DNA of 64,000 nt from contig JAJYZF010000001.1 of NCBI GenBank assembly GCA_021800165.1, forward strand, positions 62,001 to 126,000, read 5' to 3'. The number at the start of each line of letters is the position of its first letter. Position 1 is the stretch's first letter. Under the pieces are notes generated by a model. That model ran no database searches and had not been told where the DNA came from. It saw nothing but the letters and a program-made list of their open reading frames with translations. The stretch comes from Planctomycetota bacterium. Lineage in GTDB: Bacteria > Planctomycetota > Phycisphaerae > WQYP01. The position numbers and the translations under genes were made by a program. Positions 1 to 7,714 of the stretch are shown in pieces.

Positions 1-1
1 G

Positions 2-751
2 ACGGAAAGTGAACTCATCCGCGAAACCCAAACGCTTAAATCGCCCGATACGCTTGCCATCCGGGGTTTGGCGCAGTTCAAAAAGTTTCCGGCCGCGATG
101 GCTTTGGGTGAGCTTATATCCAACTGGCATATCTCCGATTTTCATATCCAGCGGGCCAGGCCCGAGCAGGAGGCCGGCCACGCCGAACATCTCTCCAAGG
201 AAGGAGAAAATTTGGCCTTGGTGACAGAGTTTCTCTACAAGCGTCATCGGGATGTTTTTGATAAGATTATTGATCGCCTCAAACATCGCGTTCCGGGCGT
301 TACTCAAGTGGACGCAAAGACCACCGAAGAAGGGCGGGTTCTATTACGGTTTATGGATGGAGCCTTCACCGACCCTTTTCTCGCTCGCCACGTTTCGGAT
401 GGAACCATCAAGATGCTGGCGTACCTCATCATCCTTTACGATCCTAAGCCACATCCTCTGCTGTGCGTCGAGGAGCCCGAAAACCATTTATACCCAACGC
501 TACTGGCGGAGCTAGCCGAGGAGTTCCGGGACTATGCGCGCCGAGGCGGGCAGGTTTTTATCTCAACACATTCTCCGGACTTTCTCAATGCATGCCGGCT
601 TGAAGAGGTTTTCTGGCTGGTAAAGGACCAAGGATATACATTCGTCAAACGTGCCTCCGCCGACCAGCAAATCGTGGATTACGTGAGTGCCGGTGATAAG
701 CTGGGTTACCTTTGGAAGCAGAGCTTTTTCGAAGGGGCAGCCCCGCAATGA
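2..751 (+). CDS. AAA family ATPase, C-terminal part (gene enters from the left edge)
   Basis: The reading frame is open from the first bases, so the N-terminus with the expected Walker A motif lies outside the window. The visible 249 residues include a Walker B-like LLCVEEPENHLYP followed by an FISTHSPDFL switch-histidine segment. This is the ABC/OLD-type AAA arrangement (AAA_21-like). It overlaps the next gene by 4 bp (ATGA), so the two are probably translated together. ATPases of this class paired with a small nuclease-like partner are common in defence loci such as OLD, Gabija and PARIS. A defence role here is inferred; the exact family cannot be fixed without the N-terminus. Confidence 0.8.
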   Translation, partial: TESELIRETQTLKSPDTLAIRGLAQFKKFPAAMALGELISNWHISDFHIQRARPEQEAGHAEHLSKEGENLALVTEFLYKRHRDVFDKIIDRLKHRVPGVTQVDAKTTEEGRVLLRFMDGAFTDPFLARHVSDGTIKMLAYLIILYDPKPHPLLCVEEPENHLYPTLLAELAEEFRDYARRGGQVFISTHSPDFLNACRLEEVFWLVKDQGYTFVKRASADQQIVDYVSAGDKLGYLWKQSFFEGAAPQ

Positions 752-1317
752 GCGAACTGGTCTTTCTGCTGGAAGAGCAATCCGCCCGCGCGATGCTTAT
801 GGGCCTTCTGCCACGCCTGTTGCCGGGAAACATCAACGTGCGGTACATCGTTTTCGAGGGCAAGAGTGACCTGGAAGGCCAGATGGTTCGCCGCTTGCGA
901 GGGTACCGATCATCTGGCGCTCGATTCGTAATCCTGCGTGATCAGGATTCGGGCAATTGCAAGGAGGTTAAAGCCTCGCTGGTCGAAAAATGCCAACAGG
1001 CCGGGCGAAGCGCACTGGTTCGCATCGCCTGCCACGAGTTGGAAAGTTGGTACCTGGCCGATTTGGCCGCCGTTGGAAAGGGCCTGGACATTCCCAACCT
1101 CGCGCAGAAGCAGACCAAGGCGAAGTATCGGCGGCCGGATTCGCTGGCCAACGCCTGCCAAGAGTTGGAAAAGCTCACCCAGGGGTGCTATCAAACTGTC
1201 AGTGGTTCGCGCGCAATAGGCCCCCATCTTGACATCGACAGTCGCCGATCTGGAAGCTTCGCGGTGTTTGTTGACGGGATCGGGGAGATCGCGGCTCAGT
1301 TGGCAGGGCCAGGTTGA
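748..1317 (+). CDS. DUF4276 family protein, partner of the AAA ATPase
   Basis: This 189-residue protein starts at the ATG that overlaps the upstream stop codon. It begins with a strand leading to FLLEEQSA, continues with an FVILRDQDSGNC segment (acidic residues after a strand, as in TOPRIM-like folds), and has the CHELESWYLAD motif I associate with DUF4276. The acidic E/D-x-D positions could bind metal. DUF4276 genes often follow an AAA ATPase gene, as here. Biochemical function is not established; nuclease-like activity is an inference from the TOPRIM-like pattern and the neighbour. Confidence 0.75.
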   Translation: MSELVFLLEEQSARAMLMGLLPRLLPGNINVRYIVFEGKSDLEGQMVRRLRGYRSSGARFVILRDQDSGNCKEVKASLVEKCQQAGRSALVRIACHELESWYLADLAAVGKGLDIPNLAQKQTKAKYRRPDSLANACQELEKLTQGCYQTVSGSRAIGPHLDIDSRRSGSFAVFVDGIGEIAAQLAGPG

Positions 1318-1768
1318 GCAGGTCTATGAGCCCGTCCAAGTAGTCGGCAATAAACGTGGTACGTCCTTTTAACACAAAGACTTACCTATTTTTACAATAA
1401 AATACTTAAGTCATTATTCTACATGAAGTTACGACTTTTGCCTGGCATTACTTGGACAGGCTTCCAGGGCAGTAGCGCGGGGCTGTTCGCCCTCCCTCGC
1501 CCCATTGTTAGCCCGCCCATTTATTGCGGGGGCGAAAATGGCCCCATTTAGCAGTCGCTTTCGTGGTGAACCGCCAACCGCCAGCGGGGAAATCTCAAAG
1601 CTGTGGTGGCGTTGTATTTTCACATCTGTGAATATGTCTTGTGGTCCAACCTCGTCGGCCTGATTTGGTAAAATGATATTAGAGGCCGTGGGTTCCTGGT
1701 GCCACTCGTTCGCATCTCGCAACGCGGGCTCGCGAGGCTCGGCCGTGTATTTAAAAAAGGACGTATAC
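1318..1768. other. Non-coding stretch between the ATPase pair and a small hypothetical gene
   Basis: No convincing gene on either strand. There is an AT-rich patch at 1366-1430 in an otherwise GC-rich region. A possible plus-strand promoter lies there: TTTACA at 1391-1396 and TATTCT at 1415-1420, spacer 18. It is far from the next start codon, so its assignment is weak. Confidence 0.3.
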
Positions 1769-2089
1769 ATGAACACATGTGGACATACTCAAACCGAACG
1801 GAAGACTGCCGATTACCTGGTTCGGCACCTTCCAGAAATTATTAACAAGCACCCCGGCAGTGATGTCTTTTTTGAATCTGACGAGACGGGAGCCATCATC
1901 CAGCACACGTATGACGATGCGGTCGCTAAGGATTGGCAGCCGCGCAACGGGCCTTGTACAGTTCCGCAAATTTCAGATTATGTTTTCCTGGAGGATGGAA
2001 TGAAAGACTTTATGGTCGGAAACGGTCTTCTACCGAAATGGCCAGCGGAGTGGGTGCTCCAGCACCTTAGGAACAAAAAGGGCGGGTAG
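1769..2089 (+). CDS. Small hypothetical protein
   Basis: This 106-residue protein starts at an ATG preceded by an AAAAAAGGA ribosome-binding site about 8 bases upstream; a longer in-frame start at 1673 has no such site. It is mildly acidic, with a central VFFESDETGAI segment and a C-terminal WPAEWVLQHL helix. No signal peptide or membrane segment. I do not recognise a family. It stands alone between the ATPase/DUF4276 pair and the opposite-strand HEPN-like operon. Confidence 0.5.
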   Translation: MNTCGHTQTERKTADYLVRHLPEIINKHPGSDVFFESDETGAIIQHTYDDAVAKDWQPRNGPCTVPQISDYVFLEDGMKDFMVGNGLLPKWPAEWVLQHLRNKKGG

Positions 2090-2418
2090 CCGGTGCGATC
2101 GTGGCGTGTGTTTCCATGCTTTGCACATGCCCCATCAGGTCGGTTTGGACAAGACGGAGGAACTCCGGCTGCCGAAACCACCGCCTCTGCAATCTTCACT
2201 GCGGCACCACCACACTTATCGAGCGGATCATAAGCCCGTGACCCCCACAAACCAACCCTAACCCACACCGCGCTACACCCGGAGGCAGTTATGCCATGCA
2301 TATTGTTCCATGGCTCCATCGCCGCGGCGGCGACTTACAGCTCTCTTCCCTGTCGGCAGGCAAAATTCCAAACAAAGCTTCAGCGCCATAAAACACGAAT
2401 TTATCTTTTCGCGGTCCC
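2090..2418. other. Spacer containing one end of a dispersed repeat
   Basis: No supported gene. The right end (2370-2421) matches the repeat at 35677-35728 in inverted orientation. The remainder is unremarkable GC-rich sequence downstream of two convergent genes. Confidence 0.3.
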
Positions 2419-2421
2419 TTA
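2370..2421 (-). repeat. Dispersed repeat end, copy 1
   Basis: Read on the minus strand it begins TAAGGGACCGCG and continues through an A-rich stretch to GGCGCTGAAGCTTTG. It aligns without gaps to 35677-35728 (plus strand) at about 84% over 50 bases. No matching inverted end is visible nearby, so this may be a truncated copy. Confidence 0.6.
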
Positions 2422-2976
2422 GTCATTCCGGCCGCATAGAGGCCATTCCTCCAGAACCTCGACCGCCAGGGGGTAGAGATATTGGAAATCGTATCTCCGC
2501 CCCAACTTCGGTTTCCAGTACCGTCCATGCGCGAGCCAATGTCTGAATTTGAAAGCGCTGCGGAGTTCGCTCGCCACGCACTTCCAGTTCGGATAGACCA
2601 CCTGCCAAACCTCAAGGATATCGTCCAAACGAACCCTTCCGTGTCGGCCCTGAGGGGATTGACGGAAGGCTCTTGATACCTCGTTTTTCTTGCCCCGTTT
2701 TCCCTGGCGTCGCTGCAAATAATCGATCCGAAAGGCGGCCTCTAGTGCAGAGAGCACTGCGAAGCAGGAGCGAAGATCGGTCTCTTCCTCTCTTTCAAGC
2801 CGCTCCTTGTTTACCTCATCCTGCGAGGATCCCAAAAACCGCCGGTCAAAGCCCGGATTGTCTTTCGAGTAATACAGCCGAAGGGATGCCAGCACGTCAT
2901 TATGGTACTTAGCGTGATACGCAGCCACGTCGAGTTCGGCGATGGAGTTGCGCAAAAATGCGACACGTTTAGACAT
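2419..2976 (-). CDS. HEPN-like domain protein
   Basis: This 185-residue protein carries RHWLAHGRYW near residues 151-160, which fits the HEPN signature R-x4-H. It follows a helical region typical of HEPN domains (FAVLSALEAAFRIDYL and a tryptophan-containing helix). HEPN proteins are often metal-independent ribonucleases in toxin-antitoxin or abortive-infection systems. The start overlaps the end of the upstream gene by 8 bp, indicating one operon. RNase function is inferred from the motif and needs both the arginine and histidine. It may also be a non-catalytic HEPN protein. Confidence 0.6.
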   Translation of the reverse strand: MSKRVAFLRNSIAELDVAAYHAKYHNDVLASLRLYYSKDNPGFDRRFLGSSQDEVNKERLEREEETDLRSCFAVLSALEAAFRIDYLQRRQGKRGKKNEVSRAFRQSPQGRHGRVRLDDILEVWQVVYPNWKCVASELRSAFKFRHWLAHGRYWKPKLGRRYDFQYLYPLAVEVLEEWPLCGRND

Positions 2977-3517
2977 CAGCCGCTCTCATAATGACCAGCT
3001 TGAGCGACTCCTGCGTGAGGTCGACGTATGCCATCTCTGGAGGAGCAGATGCTACTTTCCAAGCCCATTCAATTTGTCGCTCCGGTGTCGGAGGCGGGGC
3101 GAGTTGGCTCCCAATGTTTACCGAGACGCGGATTGACGACCGAGCGCTCCTCGTCCCTTTGTCCACCAAAACAAGGCGGGATGGAACGCCTGGCCCCAAA
3201 ACATCGACGCGGCCACTGCACCCAATCATCATCGTTCCGACAGGGGTGAATAATACTTCCTGGCGACCGATCGTTAAAGTTAGACGTGGTGCCCTATACG
3301 CCCCGATAAGGTGCTCGTTTAGGTCGATTTCAGTATTGCCGAGCCGCATTTGATTGCTATCGACATACGGCTTGAGAAAAGACCCTATCTGCTTGTAAAG
3401 GCCAGCCAGACGACCAAGCCACCATGCTCGCCGTTTAGCAGCATCAAAACTCGGCACCGTCGCCTGCTGCCGCTTCACGAATTTCTCAAAGGCGTTGTTC
3501 TGCGATGTTTTCGTCAT
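2969..3517 (-). CDS. Hypothetical protein, operon partner of the HEPN-like gene
   Basis: This 182-residue protein starts at the ATG preceded by AAGGAG eight bases upstream; a longer frame to 3715 lacks such a site. The N-terminal third is basic and helical; the rest looks beta-rich (LTLTIGRQEVLFTPVG, RLVLVDKGTR, SIRVSVNIG). No signal peptide. I do not recognise the family. Its tight coupling to the HEPN-like gene suggests it is the antitoxin or a second effector; this is inference. Confidence 0.5.
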   Translation of the reverse strand: MTKTSQNNAFEKFVKRQQATVPSFDAAKRRAWWLGRLAGLYKQIGSFLKPYVDSNQMRLGNTEIDLNEHLIGAYRAPRLTLTIGRQEVLFTPVGTMMIGCSGRVDVLGPGVPSRLVLVDKGTRSARSSIRVSVNIGSQLAPPPTPERQIEWAWKVASAPPEMAYVDLTQESLKLVIMRAADV

Positions 3518-3921
3518 ACGACGAACTCCTTGCGTGCCCTGGCTGCGGTTCACAGCCTCTCGGCGGATCAAGCCCACGGAGAATAAGTGTACCAAACAGA
3601 CAATCCAAGGGCAAATTTCCCAAGTTAATCTTTGCCTAAAGGGTATGGCCATAAATTGTGGCAAGCGCGGGAGCGGTGTGTTTGGCAAAGAACCCCATCC
3701 GCCACGTGTGGGCACAATTCCGGCGGCAAAAATGGCGGAATTGGCTCCGGCGCTGATTTTGGGCGGAAGCGGGCCGTTGCCACAAAGGCTGGCCGCACCC
3801 TGCCCAAAGTTATGGGAGTCATGCGGCTCGTCCGATCAAGGCCGCCGCACCAGGCTTTAACCCTGCAACATGGCCGACAGGTCGGTTGGCATTACAACTA
3901 CCATCTGTTCTGGACGAGCTA
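3518..3921. other. Non-coding spacer between divergent genes
   Basis: Besides the promoter at 3586-3614 I see no feature. A frame of 96 codons at 3632-3922 has composition and residues unlike real proteins and was not accepted. Confidence 0.3.
3586..3614 (-). promoter_or_regulatory. Putative sigma70 promoter of the HEPN-like operon
   Basis: Minus-strand TTGCCC (3609-3614) and TACACT (3586-3591) are separated by 17 bases. They lie about 70 bases upstream of the ATG at 3517. Confidence 0.4.
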
Positions 3922-4488
3922 ATGAATACTGAAGCTGCAAATTATCTCGTTGACGTTCCCGAAAGGTTGCTCCCGATTTTTGGCCGGCCAGGGCCGGGTG
4001 CGCGTATGTACCGCACGGCAGCCAACGCAGAGCATTGGGCCATCTGGCCCGATGCTCTGGTTAAAGCATGCCCGGATGGCCTGGTTTCGCCAGGCGTGTT
4101 TGGCATGTTCGCCAGGGTATCACGCGCGGCCGTCCACAAGGCCATGAAGGAGGGGCGACTGACCGCGTTCATATTTCACGAGGTCGAGGAACGCCGGACC
4201 CATTTCGGCACCAAACGACCCCACAGAAAAAATCCCTTTATTTATATCCCGGTGATTGAGTGCATGGGCTGGGGAAAGCAACTGGAACTTCAATATCCGC
4301 CGGATCATGAACTGGAACGCAACAACCCGCATTGGTATGGCACAGAAATCGAAGGTGGCCTCAAGGAATTCCGGCGGCGCAAGCCGAAACACTCTGGACG
4401 GCGCAACGCAGAATCCGGCACGGCGACCGGCGAAAGCCATGTGCACCGCCATGCAGACCGGAACCGACACCACCCAAAAATCCCTTAA
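3922..4488 (+). CDS. Hypothetical protein with helix-turn-helix-like segment
   Basis: This is a 188-residue protein. A central segment GMFARVSRAAVHKAMKEGRL (about residues 68-87) reads like a helix-turn-helix, suggesting DNA binding. The C-terminal quarter is rich in Arg, His and Lys. The last dozen residues are encoded inside the left 103-bp repeat (4447-4549), so the gene's 3' end forms part of the tRNA-linked repeat. Such HTH genes beside attachment sites are often element regulators or excision factors; this is inference. Confidence 0.45.
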   Translation: MNTEAANYLVDVPERLLPIFGRPGPGARMYRTAANAEHWAIWPDALVKACPDGLVSPGVFGMFARVSRAAVHKAMKEGRLTAFIFHEVEERRTHFGTKRPHRKNPFIYIPVIECMGWGKQLELQYPPDHELERNNPHWYGTEIEGGLKEFRRRKPKHSGRRNAESGTATGESHVHRHADRNRHHPKIP

Positions 4489-4549
4489 TTTGCAAGCCGT
4501 TGCTGATACATGCACTAAATTGCATACCCGCCACACTACCCCCAACCGG
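4447..4549. repeat. Left direct repeat of the tRNA-Glu integrated element (attL-like)
   Basis: These 103 bases align without gaps to 6876-6978 at 94 of 103 positions. The last 29 bases (4521-4549) are identical to 6950-6978, and this part contains the 3' end of the tRNA-Glu gene. The left copy therefore carries only a short tRNA 3' fragment, as expected of an attachment-site remnant. Confidence 0.75.
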
Positions 4550-4779
4550 GGTAGAACAGCCCATAAAATACTTGATAATCAGGGGGATTTCAAAACAGCC
4601 GCAGCAAAATCCGCAACAGTTGGACAGAATGCCGATTTGGCCCTGGTCAGCGATCGCTGGCTATCGCGGCCGGAGCCTATCAAATTGGCGATCGAGACGT
4701 TGGCCAAGAGTGGCGGCTAGTGTACGTATTTCTGATGCTGGTTCGCCTAAGGCTTGGCCTGTGCCCGTGACGATAACAT

Positions 4780-4809
4780 TTGAAATGCACGGTAACATCT
4801 GCTATGTTA
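4780..4809 (+). promoter_or_regulatory. Promoter with overlapping inverted repeat (putative autoregulatory operator)
   Basis: TTGAAA at 4780-4785 and TATGTT at 4803-4808 are 17 bases apart. The inverted repeat TAACAT-ctgct-ATGTTA at 4793-4809 covers the -10 element. This fits autorepression by the first gene product, as known for AbiE antitoxins. Confidence 0.5.
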
Positions 4810-5823
4810 ACATGCGTTTTAGATGATGCGGAGCCAGGACTGCCCAAAGAACTCCACCAACTCGAACGCTACCTGCACGATACGCTTGGCGTGGCCGTGA
4901 CCACAACGCCCTGGCGAGGTGGGGAACGCTTGCCGCATTTCCTCAAGGAACTGTACCGCTTTGCCAAGATCGACTTGCTGGGGATGCACGGCCTGCTCGC
5001 AGTCGATGCCAACCCCGCCGAACAATCCCCCGCCGCCGTCAGGAAGCACATGGATCTGCTGCGGACGAAGCAGGACGCAGAGGTAATATATGTCCGCGCC
5101 CAGGTGACGGCCTACAACCGCAAGCGGCTGATTGAGCAGCAGGTCCCCTTCATCGTGCCGGGCAACCAGATGTACCTGCCCATGCTGGCGATTGAACTGC
5201 GGGAACATTTCCGTCGGCTTCGCGCGGTACCGACCACGTTCAGCCCTGCGACACAGGCCGTGGTTATCCACGCACTGCTCCAGGAGGGCGAGCAAGTTTT
5301 CATTCCACTGGAGACGGCGCAACGGCTGGAATACTCGGCGATGACGATGACCCGCGCCATTGATGAGTTGGAGGATGCCAACCTGGGCGAGGTTGCGACC
5401 CATGGCCGGAGACGTTGCCTGCGTTTCGCCGGAAGCAAACAGGAAATCTGGACCAAGGCGCAGCCGTTTTTGCGCAGCCCCGTGAACACGCGATTGTTCA
5501 TCCGGCACGACGAAGGCGGGGCTGGTGGCATCCGCGCCGGACTCACGGCGCTGGCCGAATACTCCATGCTTGCCCCGCCGGTATATACCACCTACGCCTT
5601 GAGCCGCGAGGATTGGAAATCGCTATGTCAGCGGCACAAGCCCCTTGAAGTACCGGCACAGGACCCGGATGCCAGCGAGATCGAAGTTTGGTGCTATCCA
5701 CCAGCCCTCTTCGCCGAGCGTGGCATCGTTGATCCGTTGTCGTTGTACTTGTCGCTGAAAACTGACGCCGACGAACGCACACAAGCGGCCCTGGAAGAAA
5801 TGATGGGGAAACTCCGATGGTAA
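4804..5823 (+). CDS. AbiEi-like transcriptional regulator / antitoxin
   Basis: This protein of up to 339 residues has a region around residues 165-205 that reads like a winged helix (QRLEYSAMTMTRAIDELEDAN followed by a basic wing, THGRRRCLRF). It is immediately upstream of, and overlaps by 7 bp, an AbiEii-like nucleotidyltransferase gene. That order is the classic AbiE layout in which AbiEi is a DNA-binding antitoxin. The start is uncertain: the ATG at 4804 lies within the putative -10 box and there is no Shine-Dalgarno sequence, so translation could start further in or on a leaderless message. Assignment rests on the HTH-like segment and gene order. Confidence 0.6.
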   Translation: MLTCVLDDAEPGLPKELHQLERYLHDTLGVAVTTTPWRGGERLPHFLKELYRFAKIDLLGMHGLLAVDANPAEQSPAAVRKHMDLLRTKQDAEVIYVRAQVTAYNRKRLIEQQVPFIVPGNQMYLPMLAIELREHFRRLRAVPTTFSPATQAVVIHALLQEGEQVFIPLETAQRLEYSAMTMTRAIDELEDANLGEVATHGRRRCLRFAGSKQEIWTKAQPFLRSPVNTRLFIRHDEGGAGGIRAGLTALAEYSMLAPPVYTTYALSREDWKSLCQRHKPLEVPAQDPDASEIEVWCYPPALFAERGIVDPLSLYLSLKTDADERTQAALEEMMGKLRW

Positions 5824-6575
5824 AGGGACTGGATATCTTCCGCGTGCATTTTCGGAATTTCGCCCACTGTTACGTGCTTATCGGCGGTGCCGCCTGCGAC
5901 ATTGCCATGACCAACGCCGGGCTTCCCTTCCGGGCCACCAAAGACCTCGATATCGTGCTGTGCGTGGAAGCGCTGGACGCCGCGTTCGTCCAAGCGTTCT
6001 GGGCGTTTGTGCGGACGGGGCATTACCAGGCACAGGAGAAATCAACCGGCCAGAAACTGTTCTACCGCTTCCACAAGCCCGCCAACGAAAGCTACCCCTT
6101 CATGCTGGAGTTGTTTTCGCGGCAGCCGGACGTACTGCATGTAGCCGAAGGCAGCCATCTGACCCCGCTTCCGATGGAAGAAGACGTGTCGAGTCTGTCC
6201 GCGATCCTGATGGATACCGACTACTACCGCTTCGTCCAAGCCGGGCGGCAGGAAGTCAATGGCCTTCCGGCCGTGGGCGCAATGCACCTTGTGCCTTTAA
6301 AGGCGCGGGCCTGGCTCGACCTGACCCGGCGCCAGATGAACGGCGAGCGGATCGACAGCAAGGTGATCAGGAAACACAAGAACGATATCTTCCGATTATT
6401 CCAGATTCTCGATCCCACCATTGACCCTGTAGCTCCCGCTGCTGTCAAGAAGGACCTTCGCGACTTCATTACGCGTATACGCGGCGAGAACGTTGACCTC
6501 AAAGCCCTCGGGTTTCGCGGTGGCACGCGCGATAGCGTGTTGGCGGAACTCGCCACGATGTTCCGTCTTGCCTGA
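5817..6575 (+). CDS. Nucleotidyltransferase, AbiEii/AbiGii toxin-like
   Basis: This 252-residue protein begins with LIGGAACDIAM (residues 19-29), followed by RATKDLDIVL. That is the GG-x-A ... T-x-D-x-D pattern of minimal nucleotidyltransferases used by AbiEii/MenA-type toxins. The C-terminal half is helical, with LKARAWLDL and KHKNDIFRL segments as in related proteins. Its start lies inside the end of the AbiEi-like gene, so translation is probably coupled. In AbiE systems the toxin transfers nucleotides to RNA targets and stops growth upon phage infection; that activity here is inferred from the family. Confidence 0.75.
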   Translation: MVKGLDIFRVHFRNFAHCYVLIGGAACDIAMTNAGLPFRATKDLDIVLCVEALDAAFVQAFWAFVRTGHYQAQEKSTGQKLFYRFHKPANESYPFMLELFSRQPDVLHVAEGSHLTPLPMEEDVSSLSAILMDTDYYRFVQAGRQEVNGLPAVGAMHLVPLKARAWLDLTRRQMNGERIDSKVIRKHKNDIFRLFQILDPTIDPVAPAAVKKDLRDFITRIRGENVDLKALGFRGGTRDSVLAELATMFRLA

Positions 6576-6668
6576 GCACTGCCTCAAACTCGCCGCCCGA
6601 TTCGAGCTCAATTGCTGCTCACTGTTGCCCTGCATAAAAGCGTTTTCTTTGCCTCTTCCACGGCCCAA

Positions 6669-6839
6669 TATGCAAAAGCCCGTCCCGGCACACTTCGATT
6701 GGTTTCGCCGGAATCTCGAATTGGGGAACTCCGGCGCGATTATGTAAATACGCAGGAGATGGTTTTTGGCCCCGTCCCGACCTTCGAGCACATACTCTCC
6801 GTCCTCGCGGACATTGAATCAGCAATCAACAAACCGTAA
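6669..6839 (+). pseudogene. Relic of an AbiEii-type nucleotidyltransferase (C-terminus only)
   Basis: In one frame the sequence reads ELRRDYVNTQEMVFG, then PTFEHILSVLADIESAIN, then stop. This matches the usual C-terminal ending of AbiEii/AbiGii-type proteins (RDY..M..M.FG...F..IL..L...E..IN). There is no start codon or N-terminal catalytic domain. It lies 93 bases after the intact nucleotidyltransferase gene and before the right repeat, and is probably a remnant of another cargo gene. Confidence 0.5.
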
Positions 6840-6875
6840 TTGATGAAATCCCAGGGGCGGCACGATTCGCGCTGA

Positions 6876-6978
6876 CGCCATGCAGGCCGGAACCGACACC
6901 ACCCAAAAATCCCTTAATTTGCAGGCCGTTGCCTATCAATGCACCAATGTGCATACCCGCCACACTACCCCCAACCGG
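6876..6978. repeat. Right direct repeat of the tRNA-Glu element (attR-like)
   Basis: Counterpart of 4447-4549. It ends within the T-arm side of the tRNA-Glu gene, so the intact tRNA is kept on this side. The identical 29-base core is 6950-6978. Confidence 0.75.
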
Positions 6979-7038
6979 ATTCGAACCGGTGTATGCAGAC
7001 TGAGAATCTGCTGTCCTGGGCCTCTAGACGATGGGGGC
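6966..7038 (-). tRNA. tRNA-Glu (anticodon CTC)
   Basis: The minus strand folds as a 73-nt tRNA without encoded CCA. The acceptor stem is GCCCCCA with TGGGGGT (one G-U closing pair). The anticodon stem GCAGA/TCTGC holds loop TTCTCAG, giving anticodon CTC, and the T-loop has the usual TTCGAAT. The discriminator base is A. It sits downstream of the ribosomal operon on the same strand and serves as the insertion site of the element to its left. Confidence 0.92.
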
Positions 7039-7273
7039 TTGCCAGACAACCGAATCTACGGATACACGCATGGAATGTCAAATCCGGCCGGTGGATGATC
7101 GCTGCAACCAAACGCACACGACCAGGTAAGCCTGATCTCCCAGCCCGGTCGCTACTTTGCCATGGGCCGAGAATATATTCTCCACCCCTGCCGCCCCCCC
7201 CCAACCGACCGAGCCTCTTTGGCCGAGGAAAACCAACCGCTCCCCCCTGCGGGCCAGAGGAACTGAGAAAAAC

Positions 7274-7714
7274 TTAGGCCTTTTTCTTGGGAGCTGGTGG
7301 AATCACCACTTTGTCGATACCGACGAGTTGCACGATGGCAATGTCACCGGCGTCGCCAATGCGCCACTCGGCCGTTTTGAGCACGCGGGTGTAGCCGCCG
7401 TTTCTATCGGCGAATTTTGGGGCGATATCCTTGAAGAGTTTTTGCACCACGGTGTCATCCAAAAGCATATCGGTATCTTTAGGGTCGGCCATCAGACGGT
7501 CGCGTAGGCGGGCAATCACCAGCCGCCGGGCGGCGAGGGTATTTTTTTTAGCCAGGGTGATCAGCGGTTCGACGAAACGGCGCAATTCTTTGGCTTTGGG
7601 CACCGTCGTACGCACTTCGCCGTGCTCGAAGAGCGATTGCGCCAGGTTGCGCAGCATGGCTTTGCGATGAGCGGCGGTGCGCGAAAGGCGGCGGCCGGTG
7701 ACAAGATGACGCAT
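7274..7714 (-). CDS. rplQ: 50S ribosomal protein L17
   Basis: The 146-residue product starts [17 protein letters not shown], the conserved L17 N-terminus, and contains the [13 protein letters not shown] helix. The ATG at 7714 was chosen over an upstream in-frame start because it gives the family N-terminus and has AAGGGA upstream. It is the last gene of the operon, directly after rpoA as in most bacteria. L17 binds 23S rRNA near the tunnel exit. Confidence 0.97.
   Translation of the reverse strand: MRHLVTGRRLSRTAAHRKAMLRNLAQSLFEHGEVRTTVPKAKELRRFVEPLITLAKKNTLAARRLVIARLRDRLMADPKDTDMLLDDTVVQKLFKDIAPKFADRNGGYTRVLKTAEWRIGDAGDIAIVQLVGIDKVVIPPAPKKKA

Larger units (their letters stand above)
4447..6978. 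mobile_element. About 2.5-kb AbiE-type island at tRNA-Glu
   Basis: The segment is bounded by 103-bp direct repeats, the right one overlapping the 3' end of an intact tRNA-Glu(CTC) gene. Inside are the AbiEi-like/AbiEii-like gene pair and a relic of another nucleotidyltransferase gene. No integrase or transposase is present, so it must have been moved in trans or have lost its integrase. The 9% divergence between repeats suggests an old insertion. Confidence 0.6.

Noticed and set aside
3632-3922. Plus-strand frame of 96 codons between divergent genes
   Set aside because: Composition is unlike protein, it has no ribosome-binding site, and it overlaps the HTH gene start.
4256-4826. Two plus-strand frames across the left repeat
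   Set aside because: They overlap the HTH-like gene and the AbiE promoter; similarity between copies only reflects the DNA repeat.
7169-7182. GAGAATATATTCTC palindrome after rplQ
   Set aside because: A perfect 14-bp palindrome but without a T-run or neighbouring promoter; no function can be assigned.
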